Assembly: GCA_963205455.1 (NCBI GenBank)
Contig: CAUJJL010000009.1
Location: 1-59,867, forward strand
Reading direction: 5' to 3'
DNA: 59,867 nucleotides
Origin: Verrucomicrobiota bacterium
Lineage (GTDB): Bacteria; Verrucomicrobiota; Verrucomicrobiia; Opitutales; Opitutaceae
The translations under genes were made by a program, and so were the position numbers. A model generated the notes under the pieces. That model was given only the letters and a program-made list of their open reading frames with translations, ran no database searches and was not told the origin of the DNA. Below are positions 16,117 through 25,802 of the stretch, one piece after another. Position 1 is the first letter of the stretch. Each line of letters opens with the position of its first letter.

Positions 16117-16938
16117 TCAGGCCTTTACGGAACGGCTGAAGGGATTTGTCCGCCAGACGGACGGCGCGACGCCCGCGTAACGGTGAAACATGCGGTTGAA
16201 GTTGTGCTGTTCGACGTAGCCGACGCGGATCGCGATTTCCTTGATGCTCAGGGAGGATTCGAGCAGGAGCGTTTTGGCGTGCTCCATGCGCAGGCGCTGG
16301 AGCATCTCGCGAGGGGAATGGCCGAAGGTCTTGCGGAAGGCGTGCCGGACGGAGTCGTAATTGGGGGTTGAATAGAGGTCTGCGAGTTCATCGCTGGGCT
16401 TGCTTACCGCCTCGTTGACGCGATGCCAGAGGCGGATGACCTCGGGGCGAGTCTGCGAGGGAAGAACCGTGCTGGTGTCGGCGAGGCGCCCTGCCCATCG
16501 CGTCACGGAAATGAGGAGGAGCTGAAGCCATGCGGAGATCGAATCCTGGCGGTGGGAGCGCTCGGCGGACTGCTCATTGAGCATCTGCAGGAAGAACCAC
16601 TGGAACATTTCGCGCTGCTCGGCCGTGAGAGTCCAAACGCGGCGGGCTGGCTCGGGGACATTCAGCGGGGCGAGTGTGGGATAGAGCGTCTGATCGGCCT
16701 TGAAATGCAGCACCCAGAAGCGGGGGCGCTGGTGTGGAGACACCCATGCACCGTGGCGCTCACCGGAATGATAGTGCAGAAGCGTTCCGTTGTTCGCATG
16801 AAGCCAGCCCGGAGGATAACCGATGAGGCAGGAGTCATCGGTCACGAGTGTGAACTCCTCAAAGGTGTGCGAGTGCCAGTCGTAAGTGGTGTTTGTCGAC
16901 GCGGAAAGAGTGCGAAGGGAAATGAGTTGAGGCAGCAT
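16117..16938 (-). CDS. AraC-family transcriptional regulator
   Basis: This 273-residue protein has a cupin-like N-terminal sensing domain (about 5-110; HSHTFEEFTLVTDD, GWLHANNGTLLHYH) and a double helix-turn-helix at the C-terminus (about 165-265; SVRHAFRKTFGHSPREML, LSIKEIAIRVGYVEQHNFNR). It is divergent from the sulfatase and lies upstream of the split-transketolase operon on the same strand, so it likely activates one or both in response to a sugar. The start ATG at 16938 follows a CCCCCC tract instead of a ribosome site. Confidence 0.88.
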   Translation of the reverse strand: MLPQLISLRTLSASTNTTYDWHSHTFEEFTLVTDDSCLIGYPPGWLHANNGTLLHYHSGERHGAWVSPHQRPRFWVLHFKADQTLYPTLAPLNVPEPARRVWTLTAEQREMFQWFFLQMLNEQSAERSHRQDSISAWLQLLLISVTRWAGRLADTSTVLPSQTRPEVIRLWHRVNEAVSKPSDELADLYSTPNYDSVRHAFRKTFGHSPREMLQRLRMEHAKTLLLESSLSIKEIAIRVGYVEQHNFNRMFHRYAGVAPSVWRTNPFSRSVKA

Positions 16939-17183
16939 GGGGGGAATGTTCGTGCGGGGCGATGGGTCGGCAAGCGCATGGATTCATTCGGAGAAGGGCC
17001 GATAGGATCAGTCGGCCATGATCCATAAACCCGACCCTGTGGTGTGTGTGATTGTGCAACCGAGGGATGGCATATCGATGAGTTCCGGTAAAGAGCCGGT
17101 GGCATCCGATTCCATTGGCGCCAAGGCGTTTTCCGCGTTCGCCAAAGACGGAATCTCGTTGACGGCGTAGTTTCAACGACACG

Positions 17184-18590
17184 ATGTCGAAAACGAATGC
17201 ACGACGGCCTGGAATGAAGTGTCAGTTGATGCAGCCTCTGGAGAACCTTGTGCACCGAATCGCAAGTCTCGCAGTGCTCGCGGCTGTCCTCGGGGCGGGT
17301 GGCACGGTTGCTGCGGCGCCCTCGGGCGCGCGGCCGCCCAACCTGCTCGTGCTGCTCGCGGACGACATGGGTTATGGGGATCTCGGTTATCACGGATGCC
17401 GCGACATTCCGACACCGAACATCGATGCCCTCGCGGCGCGCGGCGTGCGGTTTACCGATGCGTACGCCTCCGCACCTGTGTGTTCGCCGAGTCGCGCGGG
17501 ATTCCTCACCGGACGCTATCAGGAGAAGTTCGGACACGAATTCAATCCGCGCCGTGAGCAAGGGCTTCCGTTGGGGGAAAAATTGATTTCGGATCGTCTG
17601 AAGGCGGCGGGATACGTTACGGGCCTTGTCGGGAAGTGGCATCTGGGGTCGATGCCGGCGCAGCGACCCCAGTCACGCGGGTTCGACGAGTTCTTTGGTT
17701 TCCTTGAGGGTCACAGCGTCTATTTCGATGCCACGGTGTTGCGCGGAAACGAGGAGGTACATGAGCCCGAGTACCTGACGGATGCGTTTGCTCGGGAAGC
17801 GGTGTCCTTTGTGGAACGCCATCGCGGGAAACCGTGGTTTTTGTTTGTCTCCTTCAATGCCGTGCATGATCCGATGCAGGGCACGGCGGAGCGGCTGGCG
17901 CGATTCAAGAACATCGAGAATGAGCAGAGGCGGATTTACGCGGCAATGACGGTTGCCATGGACGAGGCGGTTGGCAGGGTGCTGCGCGCCCTGGAGAAAT
18001 CCGGTCAGGCGGAGAACACGCTGGTGGTCTTCGCCAACGACAATGGCGGCCCGACGCTGCCTGGCACCACACAGAATGCGTCCAGCAATGCACCCCTGCG
18101 CGGATCGAAGCGTACGCTTTTGGAAGGCGGCATCCGTGTGCCTCTGGTGCTGGCCTGGCCTGGGCACCTGAAGTCGGCGTCTTACTCGGCTCCGGTCATG
18201 CTCACGGATGTCACGGCCACACTCCTTAAAGCTGCCGGGCTTTCCTCACCGGGGCCGGAACTTGCGGATGGCGTCGACCTCTTTCCTTACATTTTGGGCA
18301 AGCAAAAGGAATTGCCGCATCCGGTGCTCTATTGGCGCTACGGCGGACAGGCGGCGATCCGCAAGGGCGACTACAAGCTGGTGCGTTACGACAGCAATGC
18401 GGACACACGCCGCGGCCCGAATCAGCCCCCCACGGATTTCAAGCTCTACGACCTCAATAAGGACATTGGAGAGACGCATGACCTGATGGGCGAGCAGCCC
18501 GAACGGGCCGCGGCCCTGAAGTCCGAGTGGGAATCGTGGGAGCGAACCCTCGCGAAGCCGTTGTGGCGGAATTCGCGCGACCGCTATTGA
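17184..18590 (+). CDS. Secreted sulfatase (formylglycine type)
   Basis: This 468-residue protein has a signal peptide (IASLAVLAAVLGAGGTVAAA), the alkaline-phosphatase-fold metal motif LADDMGYGD (58-66) and the sulfatase signature CSPSRAGFLTGR (100-111). Cys100 would be converted to formylglycine. GKWHLG and the downstream NDNGG (metal and substrate residues) are present. The product should remove sulfate esters from a glycan or small molecule in the periplasm. Starts at ATG 17184, 17214 or 17229 are all possible; the last gives the most compact signal peptide. It is divergent from araC, suggesting shared control. No sulfatase-modifying enzyme is in this window. Confidence 0.92.
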   Translation: MSKTNARRPGMKCQLMQPLENLVHRIASLAVLAAVLGAGGTVAAAPSGARPPNLLVLLADDMGYGDLGYHGCRDIPTPNIDALAARGVRFTDAYASAPVCSPSRAGFLTGRYQEKFGHEFNPRREQGLPLGEKLISDRLKAAGYVTGLVGKWHLGSMPAQRPQSRGFDEFFGFLEGHSVYFDATVLRGNEEVHEPEYLTDAFAREAVSFVERHRGKPWFLFVSFNAVHDPMQGTAERLARFKNIENEQRRIYAAMTVAMDEAVGRVLRALEKSGQAENTLVVFANDNGGPTLPGTTQNASSNAPLRGSKRTLLEGGIRVPLVLAWPGHLKSASYSAPVMLTDVTATLLKAAGLSSPGPELADGVDLFPYILGKQKELPHPVLYWRYGGQAAIRKGDYKLVRYDSNADTRRGPNQPPTDFKLYDLNKDIGETHDLMGEQPERAAALKSEWESWERTLAKPLWRNSRDRY

Positions 18591-18639
18591 GCAGGCACGG
18601 ACAGGATGCCGTCCCGACGTGCGGCGCGGACGATTCGCG

Positions 18640-19854
18640 TCAGGCGCGAAGATTCACCCAGCTCGCTCCGGCTGAGGCCGACGCCACCGCCGACTCGATG
18701 AATTCCATTCCGCGCAATCCATCGTAGGCGTTGGGAAACGGATAGTCCGCGATCGGCAGCGGTTTGCCCGAGAGGTGGGCGTGCACGGCGCCGGCAAAGT
18801 CGCGATAAAGTGTAGCGAATGCTTCGAGGTATCCTTCGGGGTGACCGGGAGGAACACGCGTCACCTGGGATGCGGCGCGGGACAGGTAGCTGCTGCCGCG
18901 CGTAAGCGTCCTGCGTTCCTGACCGTAGGTGAAAAGTTCGAGGTAATTGGGATTTTCCTGGGACCACTTGACGGCCCCGTGTTCGGCATAGATGCGCAAT
19001 GAAAGCGCATTTTCCTCGCCGGTGGCCACTTGGCTGATGGTGAGGATCCCCTTTCCTCCACCTTGGAGACGGAGCAGGATGTTGGCATCCTCGTCGAGCC
19101 TGCGGCCAGGGAGGAACGTGCTCTTGTCGGCACAGATCGCCGCGATCTCGGGTCCGATGACAAACTCGAGCAGGTTGAAGGCATGGCAGCCGACATCCGC
19201 AAGCGTGCCGCCCGCTCCGGATTGCGCGGGATCGACGCGCCACAGTGCCTGCTTCTGTCCCTCCTCTTCGTGCGGATGAACGAGAAAATCCTGCAGGTAC
19301 TCCACAATGACCTTTCGGACCTGACCCATCCTACCGCTTCGGAAAAGCTCGCGCGCATGGCGGACAAGCGAGTGGCCTGTGTAGTTGTGCGTGAGGGCAA
19401 AGACCTTTCCGCTTCTTTCCACGACGCCGACCAACTGCCGCGCCTCGGCTGCATTGAGGGTCATGGGCTTGTCGCAGACGACGTGGAAACCGAGTTCGAG
19501 AAACGTGCGAGCGATCGGAAAGTGCAGATGGTTGGGCGTGACAATCGAAACAAAGTCGATGCGGCGCTTGCTGGGCAGCGCCGCCTCCTGCGCAGCCATC
19601 GTCTCATAACTGGCATAACAACGGTTTGGATCGAGGTGAAGCCTCCGACCGGTTGATGCGGTGTTGGCGGGATCACGCGAAAAGCAGCCGGCCACAAGTT
19701 CAATCTGCTGATCGAGGGCCGCAGCCATGCGGTGAACGCCGCCGATGAAGGCACCCTCGCCACCACCAACCATGCCCATGCGCAGCTTGCGCCGGGGAGG
19801 CTCGGATTCGATGACAGGGGTGCGCGGTGCGCCGGTCGTGTGGATCGAAGACAT
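18640..19854 (-). CDS. Gfo/Idh/MocA-family NAD(P)-dependent oxidoreductase
   Basis: From ATG 19854 the product is 404 residues. The Rossmann motif is GMVGGGEGAFIGG (27-39), followed by the family motif CDKPMTLNAAEA (a variant of EKP, with catalytic Lys) and the substrate-domain motif GGTLADVGCHAFNLLEF. These enzymes oxidise or reduce sugars, inositols and their acids in the cytosol. The longer frame to 19920 overlaps the neighbouring gene and is less likely. It is the last gene of the four-gene cassette and is convergent with the sulfatase. The substrate is unknown. Confidence 0.9.
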   Translation of the reverse strand: MSSIHTTGAPRTPVIESEPPRRKLRMGMVGGGEGAFIGGVHRMAAALDQQIELVAGCFSRDPANTASTGRRLHLDPNRCYASYETMAAQEAALPSKRRIDFVSIVTPNHLHFPIARTFLELGFHVVCDKPMTLNAAEARQLVGVVERSGKVFALTHNYTGHSLVRHARELFRSGRMGQVRKVIVEYLQDFLVHPHEEEGQKQALWRVDPAQSGAGGTLADVGCHAFNLLEFVIGPEIAAICADKSTFLPGRRLDEDANILLRLQGGGKGILTISQVATGEENALSLRIYAEHGAVKWSQENPNYLELFTYGQERRTLTRGSSYLSRAASQVTRVPPGHPEGYLEAFATLYRDFAGAVHAHLSGKPLPIADYPFPNAYDGLRGMEFIESAVASASAGASWVNLRA

Positions 19855-19864
19855 GCGGGGAAAA

Positions 19865-20923
19865 TCAGTCGAGTCCGAGCAGGCGCCGATTGAAGGCCTC
19901 ATCGGTCGCACCTCCGGCAAAGTTGTCGAAGGCGATCGTTGTGGCCTCGATCAAATGACGGGTGATGAACGGAGCGCCCTCGCGCGCGCCCTGCTCTGGA
20001 GATTTGACGCAGCATTCCCATTCCATGACTGCCCAGCCGCGATAGCCGGTTTCAGTGAGCAGCGTGAATACCCGCTTGAAGTCGACCTGTCCGTCGCCGA
20101 GTGAGCGAAAGCGTCCGGGCCGTCCAGCCCAGGATTGATAGCCCCCGTAGACACCGCCGCGACCGTCGGGACGGAACTCGGCATCCTTCACGTGGAATCC
20201 CGCAATGCGAGACCCGTAGAGACGGATGAAAGCCACGTAGTCGAGCTGCTGGAGGAGCAGATGGCTTGGATCGTAGTTGAGGCCGACAGCGGGATGATCA
20301 TTCACTTCCGCCAGGAAACGTTCGAACGTGTGGCCGTCGAAGAGATCGGAACCAGGATGGAGTTCGAAGGCGATGGTGACGCCGAGTTCGGAAGCGAGGT
20401 CGAGGATCGGACGCCAGCGTCGCGCGAGTTCGCGGAAGGCCTCGTCGATCAATCCCGGCGGTCTCTGGGGCCACGGGTAGGCGAGGTGCCAGGCGAATCC
20501 TCCGGAGAGAACGGGAACGCAGCGGGTGCCGAGCCGTGCCGCCGCGCGCACGGATTGGAGAAGCTGCTCGGTTGCCCAGGCTGTGCGTGCGCGATCATCG
20601 AGCCCTTGCGGGAAAAACGCGCGAAAGGCATCGACGTAGGCCGGATGAAGCGCGAGCACCTGGCCGGCGAGCGCGGCATTCAACTCGGTTAAGGTCACGC
20701 CAGCGGCATTGACCCGGGCTCGCCAGTCATCGCAATAGGCGGGTGACGTCGAAGCCAGCTCGAGATTGATGAAGCGCGGGTCTTCCCAGGCGGGGACCTG
20801 CACGCCGGAATAGCCGAGGGACGCCGCCCAACGGCAGATGGTTTCAAGCGAATGGTAGGGCGGGGTGTCGCTGGCGAATTGCGCGAGACAGAGGCCGGGG
20901 CCGAGGATGGATGCCTGTTTCAT
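19865..20923 (-). CDS. Sugar phosphate isomerase/epimerase (TIM barrel, AP_endonuc_2)
   Basis: From ATG 20923 the product is 352 residues. Metal-site and barrel motifs of the xylose-isomerase-like family are visible: AFELHPGSDLFDG, VGLNYDPSHLLLQQLD, IAGFHVKDAEF and WAVMEWECC. Family members interconvert keto and aldo sugars or epimerise polyol derivatives with a divalent metal. It starts one base after the stop of the SDR gene, so the two are coupled. The upstream in-frame extension to 21085 is the antisense-rich tail of that gene and is rejected. Confidence 0.88.
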   Translation of the reverse strand: MKQASILGPGLCLAQFASDTPPYHSLETICRWAASLGYSGVQVPAWEDPRFINLELASTSPAYCDDWRARVNAAGVTLTELNAALAGQVLALHPAYVDAFRAFFPQGLDDRARTAWATEQLLQSVRAAARLGTRCVPVLSGGFAWHLAYPWPQRPPGLIDEAFRELARRWRPILDLASELGVTIAFELHPGSDLFDGHTFERFLAEVNDHPAVGLNYDPSHLLLQQLDYVAFIRLYGSRIAGFHVKDAEFRPDGRGGVYGGYQSWAGRPGRFRSLGDGQVDFKRVFTLLTETGYRGWAVMEWECCVKSPEQGAREGAPFITRHLIEATTIAFDNFAGGATDEAFNRRLLGLD

Positions 20924-20924
20924 T

Positions 20925-21746
20925 TCACGAAGGAGCGGCGTCAATGCAGCAGCGATGCTTGCTTGCTGCGCGTTTGAGATTGGAGAGCGGGATGCGTCCC
21001 TGGACTGACCAGCCGCCATCGGCATAAAACGTTTGACCTGTGACATACGAGGATTCGGCGGATGCGAGAAACACGGCGGGTCCAATCATCTCGGCCGGTT
21101 CGGCCGTGCGCCCCAGGGGAATCACCCCGCCCCATACCTTGCGGTAGTCGGGATCGTCCGAGAGATTGCGTTCCACGTTGACCGGGCCCGGTGCAAACGT
21201 GTTGACGCGGATCTGAAAGGGAGCGAGTTCGATGGCGAGCTGGCGTGTGAGTCCGTGCAGACCGGCCTTGCTGATGCCGTAGGCGGCAAGGTTAGGCACT
21301 CCAAGTGCGGCGCAGTTGGTGGAGACATTGACGATCGAACCCGCGGTCTTTGTGTCGCGCATCCAGCGGGCTGCGGCGAGCGCGCAAAAAAAGGAGCCTT
21401 TCAAGTTGGTATCGAGCACCTGGTCCCACTTTTCTTCAGTGGTGGACAGCAGCTCCGACCAACCTGTGATCGCGGCGTTGTTGATCAGGACGTCGAGCTG
21501 CGTGAATCGCTGTCGGGCGCGAGTGAACATGCGTTCGATCTGGCGAACCCGGGAAATGTCGGCGCGCACGATGAGGGCCGATCTCCCCAGTTCCTCCACC
21601 TCGGTGGCGCAGGTCTCGGCGCCCTCGCGGTCCTGGTGGTAGTTGATGATGACGTTGGCGCCCTCGCGCGCACAACCGATGGCGAGCGCCCGACCGATAC
21701 CCTTGCTGGCGCCCGTGATGAGGATGTTTTTTCCGACGAGTCTCAT
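20925..21746 (-). CDS. Short-chain dehydrogenase/reductase
   Basis: This 273-residue classical SDR has cofactor motif TGASKGIG (11-18), NNAA (89-92) and the catalytic set Asn114, Ser142, Tyr156, Lys160 (YGISK), plus the C-terminal YVTGQTFYADGG. It resembles gluconate-5-dehydrogenase-like enzymes, though the substrate cannot be read directly. Its start overlaps the stop of the zinc dehydrogenase (ATGA). A zinc dehydrogenase plus an SDR is the layout of idonate/ketogluconate routes, a possible but unproven analogy. Confidence 0.9.
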   Translation of the reverse strand: MRLVGKNILITGASKGIGRALAIGCAREGANVIINYHQDREGAETCATEVEELGRSALIVRADISRVRQIERMFTRARQRFTQLDVLINNAAITGWSELLSTTEEKWDQVLDTNLKGSFFCALAAARWMRDTKTAGSIVNVSTNCAALGVPNLAAYGISKAGLHGLTRQLAIELAPFQIRVNTFAPGPVNVERNLSDDPDYRKVWGGVIPLGRTAEPAEMIGPAVFLASAESSYVTGQTFYADGGWSVQGRIPLSNLKRAASKHRCCIDAAPS

Positions 21747-22780
21747 TCAGATTGGGGCAGGAGAAGTACCTTGAGGGCTTCCTTGGATTCGAAAAGTTCA
21801 AAACCCTCGTGCCAGCGCGCGAGCGGGAGACGATGCGTGACGATCCGGCTGGGGCGAAGTCCCTCCGCCATCAACTGCAGCGTGCGATCCCAGGTACGTG
21901 CCGTGTAGCCGACGGAACCCGTGACCCGGAGTTGTCGGAACCCGATGAGGTCAAAGGGAAGCGTGATGTCGCGACCGAAGTGTCCCACCTGGGTATACGA
22001 GCCGCCCGGTCGAAGGGACTCCAGGCAGGCGCGCGCGGAGGCAGCGACCCCAGCAACCTCGAAGGCGAGGTCGACTCCGCGGCTCCGGGTTTCGTGCCGG
22101 ATCGCTTCCGCGAGGTCGTCCTTCTGGACATCGATGACTCTTGCGGCTCCGAGTTCAGCTGCGAAGTGAAGACGTCGCGCGTCGGCGGATGTGCCGGCGA
22201 CAAGCGTTCGGATGCCTGAATGCACGAGCACCATCAGGCAGAGAAGACCGATGGGGCCGGGACCCGAGACCAGCGCGATATCGCCGGGCCGGACGTCCGT
22301 GCGCTCAAGCACGGCGTGGACGGCCGCGGCGAGCGGCTCGACAAGGGCGCCCTCCTCTTCGGGCAGGTTGTCCGCAAGGCGAAAGAGTTGGTCCGGGCGA
22401 ACGCAGGCGTGACGTGCAAAGGCGCCATTGACGCCGTGTCCCATTCCCCGGCGGTCCGGGCAGAACATGAATTCCCCGCTGCGACAATGCTCGCATTTTC
22501 CGCACGTCACCGCCGTGGCACCCAGCACGGCATAGCGCGCGGCGGGAGAGGTGGCACCCTGCACGTCACGACCCTCCTTCACAACCTTGCCGACGAACTC
22601 ATGACCGAGAATGACCGGAGGGAAGTTGCGGAATGTGTCATGCAACACGTGCAAATCGGTGCCGCAGATGCCGCAATGGGAGATTTCCAGTTTGACCTGA
22701 TGGGGAGCAGGCTCGGGCTCGGGGACATCGCGCAACTCGACGTGACCGGCACCAGGTTGGGTTTTGACGACTGCGAGCAT
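21743..22780 (-). CDS. Zinc-dependent medium-chain dehydrogenase
   Basis: From ATG 22780 the product is 345 residues. Catalytic zinc ligands are Cys36 (CGICGTDLH) and His60-Glu61 (GHEF). The structural zinc lobe has four cysteines in CGKCEHCRSGEFMFC, and a nucleotide-binding turn GPGPIGLL is present. It belongs to the sorbitol/threonine/idonate dehydrogenase group and should oxidise a polyol or sugar-acid hydroxyl with NAD(P). It is the first gene of the cassette running to 18640. About 260 bp separate its start from tRNA-Phe and should hold the promoter. Confidence 0.9.
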   Translation of the reverse strand: MLAVVKTQPGAGHVELRDVPEPEPAPHQVKLEISHCGICGTDLHVLHDTFRNFPPVILGHEFVGKVVKEGRDVQGATSPAARYAVLGATAVTCGKCEHCRSGEFMFCPDRRGMGHGVNGAFARHACVRPDQLFRLADNLPEEEGALVEPLAAAVHAVLERTDVRPGDIALVSGPGPIGLLCLMVLVHSGIRTLVAGTSADARRLHFAAELGAARVIDVQKDDLAEAIRHETRSRGVDLAFEVAGVAASARACLESLRPGGSYTQVGHFGRDITLPFDLIGFRQLRVTGSVGYTARTWDRTLQLMAEGLRPSRIVTHRLPLARWHEGFELFESKEALKVLLLPQSE

Positions 22781-23044
22781 GCGGATCAGGGCGAGGGTTG
22801 CGGGATTTGCAATTGGAGACCCAGGGAAGGTTGCCATCCTATGCTGTTGCGCAGGCGAGGTCTTTGGCGACCGCGGAATGTCTTTTCGCCATGGCGGAAA
22901 CCGCCGGGTCGGCAGAGCTTTGAGCCTCTCGTGGACTGGAATCTATCCCCAGTGCAATGTCCTCGCGAAATTCCGGGCGGTATCGTGGTCCCGCTTGGCG
23001 GGTGCCCCATCGGGGCTTCTGGGCTTGGAGCAAGTGGGTGGAGA

Positions 23045-23120
<76 letters not shown>

Positions 23121-23283
23121 AGATCTGTGAGGGTGGAGAGGAAAGGGCGGGATGCGGTGCCGTCAACAGGGATTTTTGAGTGCTGTGTAATCCTGTGAAG
23201 GCCTGAAATTCACAGCTTTTTGCGATCGACGCCAAAATCCTCCTCGGCTTTGTGCAGATCGGAGCTCTTCATTTCCGGTTTTC

Positions 23284-25482
23284 ATGGTTCGATCGATTGG
23301 CAGTTTCATCTTCATTGGCATGCTCTGGATTTCCGGACTTGTCGAAATCAGCGCGTGGGGGCAGGGGAGATCGAGGGATGAGACAGTGCGCCTGGATCCG
23401 CTTCTTGTGTCTGCCGAGGGCGAGGACACCCATTACGATGCAACGGGCATGGGTGCCATGGAGGCCGAGATGACTGAACCGCCATTTTCAAACGACATGA
23501 TCATGTCGAGTCCGGAAGACTCGGAGAATGTCGGGGAAATCAACCTCGAATTGGGTCTGATTGCCGCGACCTCCCCCGCCGATCTTGTTGCCGGAGTGTC
23601 GCGACTGAATCTCCGCGGGTTCCCGACTCCGCGTTTGCGGAACGGATTTTCACAGAGCGGAGTACCCGAGGTGGTCAATGGCCGCGGGGGCGACCGTATC
23701 CAGGGACCCCTTACACCGGTGCTTGGAAAGGCGGCACCCGGTGGCATTGAGAACCTGATGACCGCACGTCCGCGGGCGACTCCGCTCAAGCGGTTCGTGG
23801 CGTCGGCGTCGAGCGCGCGGGACCGCTACGTCGATTTCGAAATCAATACGCCGCTGATCCCGAAGAAATCCTGGCAGCGCTGGGAGTTGGGATTCCGGGA
23901 GAAGAAGGGTCCTGAAACGTTTTCCTACAATCGCACGAGTTCGGTCAGCGGCGCCGTCACGGTGCGCCATTCGCGCGCGGCGAGCACGATGGTCCAGTTT
24001 GACTATGCGGAGGTGAAGGCCAACCCCGGCTCAGGTGTCCCGGAGTACCGTCTCTCTCGCACCAGCAAGGTGATCGGCCCCTATCGTCCGCTCGCATTTT
24101 TCCACGTGAACGGGCCCGATGCGGTCATCAACAAGCGCGTTGCGAGTGCGAGCGTGCAGTTCGAGGGGCAGCCGACCAAGGCCATCAGTCTGCGGGCGGG
24201 GGGGCAGTGGTTCTGGCGTTCGATTGAGGACGACCGGTTCACGAAAGGGGAATACCTGCTGGATACGGGAATTTTTGCCGGCACGCGTGAGGCGCAAAGA
24301 CAGGAACAGGATGTGAACGTGCTGGTGGCGCAGGTCGACATGACCGCGCGGATGTACGCCTTCGGCGCGGACCACAAGATCCTGGCGTCGCTGGAGTCAT
24401 CCAACGTCGTCTATGACCGTGTGCATCGTGGACTCGATGCGGCGGAAAGGGCGGCGCTGCCGCTCACGGTGAGGCAGTTCAATCCATTCAATCCCGACTA
24501 CTCGCGGCCGGAATTTGGCCCGGACACGTACCGCCGTGTGATTGCCGACCGGACGGAGACGACAGGGTACACCTCGGCGGTAGTCACCGAACGTATGGCG
24601 CTGAATCGTGGACGCACCGTTGTGGCGCTCGGATTGCGCTACGATCTGGTCGACCTGAAAGTGGACGACCGGAGGGCAGGGGTGTCGCACCCCCACATCG
24701 GAGACAGCACACGGGAACTCACCTGGCTGGGCGGCTTGAACTACCAGCTCGTGCCGGGGCGCTACCTGGTTTTTGCGAATGCGAGCACCGCGTTTGAGCC
24801 GTCAACGCGGGTGGATGCGCGCACCAACCGGATCCAGGGAAATGAAACCACAAGCGGTGTTGAGGCGGGGATCAAGGCCCTCCTGCGTTCGCGGACGCTG
24901 ACGGCGACCCTGCTGGGCTTTCAGTATACAAACCAGAACATCTCCCGACGCAACCCGCTGCTTGATGATCCGATTGCCGACGCGAATCAGACGCAGCCTC
25001 AGCTCGTGGCAGCCGGTGAGGAGCAGTTCACGGGGGCCTCGCTTAATCTTCGCTATGCACCGGCACCGGGATGGGTTTTTTCCGGATTGATGACCTATAC
25101 GCGGGCGTTGACGACGGCGTCGCCGGACCTGCCTGCTGAGGTTGGACGCCAGCTCAGCCGCCTGCCTGCGCGCACTGCCGTGATGAGCGCGCGCTACAGC
25201 TTCAGTACAGGCAGGCTCAAGGGATTGTACGCCTCGCTGTCGGCAACTTATGTAGGGAACTATGTCTTCAGCTACGAGGACAGGAATCACGAGTTCCTGG
25301 AGTTTCCTGACTACCTGCTTTTCACGGCAGGCTCCGGCTACTCCTGGTCTGCTGCGAAAAGCAAAGTCAGCCAGAGCGTCGGTCTGAGTGTGCGCAACCT
25401 TTTCGACCGCGATCTCGTGGCCTTGCTGGTGAGGCCCGGCCAGCAGCGCACATTGAACGTCAGTTACACCGCAACGTTCTGA
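23284..25482 (+). CDS. TonB-dependent outer-membrane receptor, short form
   Basis: This 732-residue protein has a signal peptide (SIGSFIFIGMLWISGLVEIS through AWGQ), a TonB-box-like stretch (VRLDPLLVSAEGED), a plug with LRGFPTPRLRNGF and VLGKAAPGGIENLMTARP, and a barrel ending YTATF with terminal Phe. It is about 200 residues shorter than the receptor at 6385-9162. No transport or degradation gene is adjacent (tRNA on one side, dgt on the other), so the ligand is not predictable. The leader is pyrimidine-rich with no clear ribosome site. Confidence 0.9.
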   Translation: MVRSIGSFIFIGMLWISGLVEISAWGQGRSRDETVRLDPLLVSAEGEDTHYDATGMGAMEAEMTEPPFSNDMIMSSPEDSENVGEINLELGLIAATSPADLVAGVSRLNLRGFPTPRLRNGFSQSGVPEVVNGRGGDRIQGPLTPVLGKAAPGGIENLMTARPRATPLKRFVASASSARDRYVDFEINTPLIPKKSWQRWELGFREKKGPETFSYNRTSSVSGAVTVRHSRAASTMVQFDYAEVKANPGSGVPEYRLSRTSKVIGPYRPLAFFHVNGPDAVINKRVASASVQFEGQPTKAISLRAGGQWFWRSIEDDRFTKGEYLLDTGIFAGTREAQRQEQDVNVLVAQVDMTARMYAFGADHKILASLESSNVVYDRVHRGLDAAERAALPLTVRQFNPFNPDYSRPEFGPDTYRRVIADRTETTGYTSAVVTERMALNRGRTVVALGLRYDLVDLKVDDRRAGVSHPHIGDSTRELTWLGGLNYQLVPGRYLVFANASTAFEPSTRVDARTNRIQGNETTSGVEAGIKALLRSRTLTATLLGFQYTNQNISRRNPLLDDPIADANQTQPQLVAAGEEQFTGASLNLRYAPAPGWVFSGLMTYTRALTTASPDLPAEVGRQLSRLPARTAVMSARYSFSTGRLKGLYASLSATYVGNYVFSYEDRNHEFLEFPDYLLFTAGSGYSWSAAKSKVSQSVGLSVRNLFDRDLVALLVRPGQQRTLNVSYTATF

Positions 25483-25510
25483 AGCGCCTGGGCTCACGCC
25501 GTCTTTTTCG

Positions 25511-25532
25511 ACCGGGAACAATCCATCCCGGT
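25511..25532 (+). terminator. Hairpin after the second TonB receptor
   Basis: ACCGGGA (25511-25517) pairs with TCCCGGT (25526-25532) across an 8-nt loop, 28 bp after the receptor stop, followed by TGATTGT. The stem is short and the U-tract poor, so confidence is modest. Confidence 0.4.
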
Positions 25533-25802
25533 TGATTGTAAATCGATCCGAGCTGCTCAGCCCCCAATCGCCGGATGGGCGATTGACACTTTCTCCAATC
25601 TGGAGGGGCGCGCTTCGTAGTCCCCGGTCTCGTTCAGCACATCCCAACGCCAGCCCTTCCGCCCTTTCGTTGGAATCAATTTCCGCCATGATGCGGAGAA
25701 TGAACCAGGGCGTGACACTTCAAGGTGACAGAAATGCCCAGTGACATTTTTCACCGGCATCAGGGTCGAGTCGATCCGCATGTGGGAGAGGGAGATCGTG
25801 CT
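25533..25802. other. Gene-free stretch between the receptor and dgt
   Basis: No convincing coding frame was found. A minus-strand frame at 25557-25781 has no recognised similarity. Around 25710-25760 a partly palindromic run (TGACACTT...AGGTGACA) followed by CCCAGTGACA could be debris of a transposon end, but no transposase piece was recognised. Confidence 0.4.
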
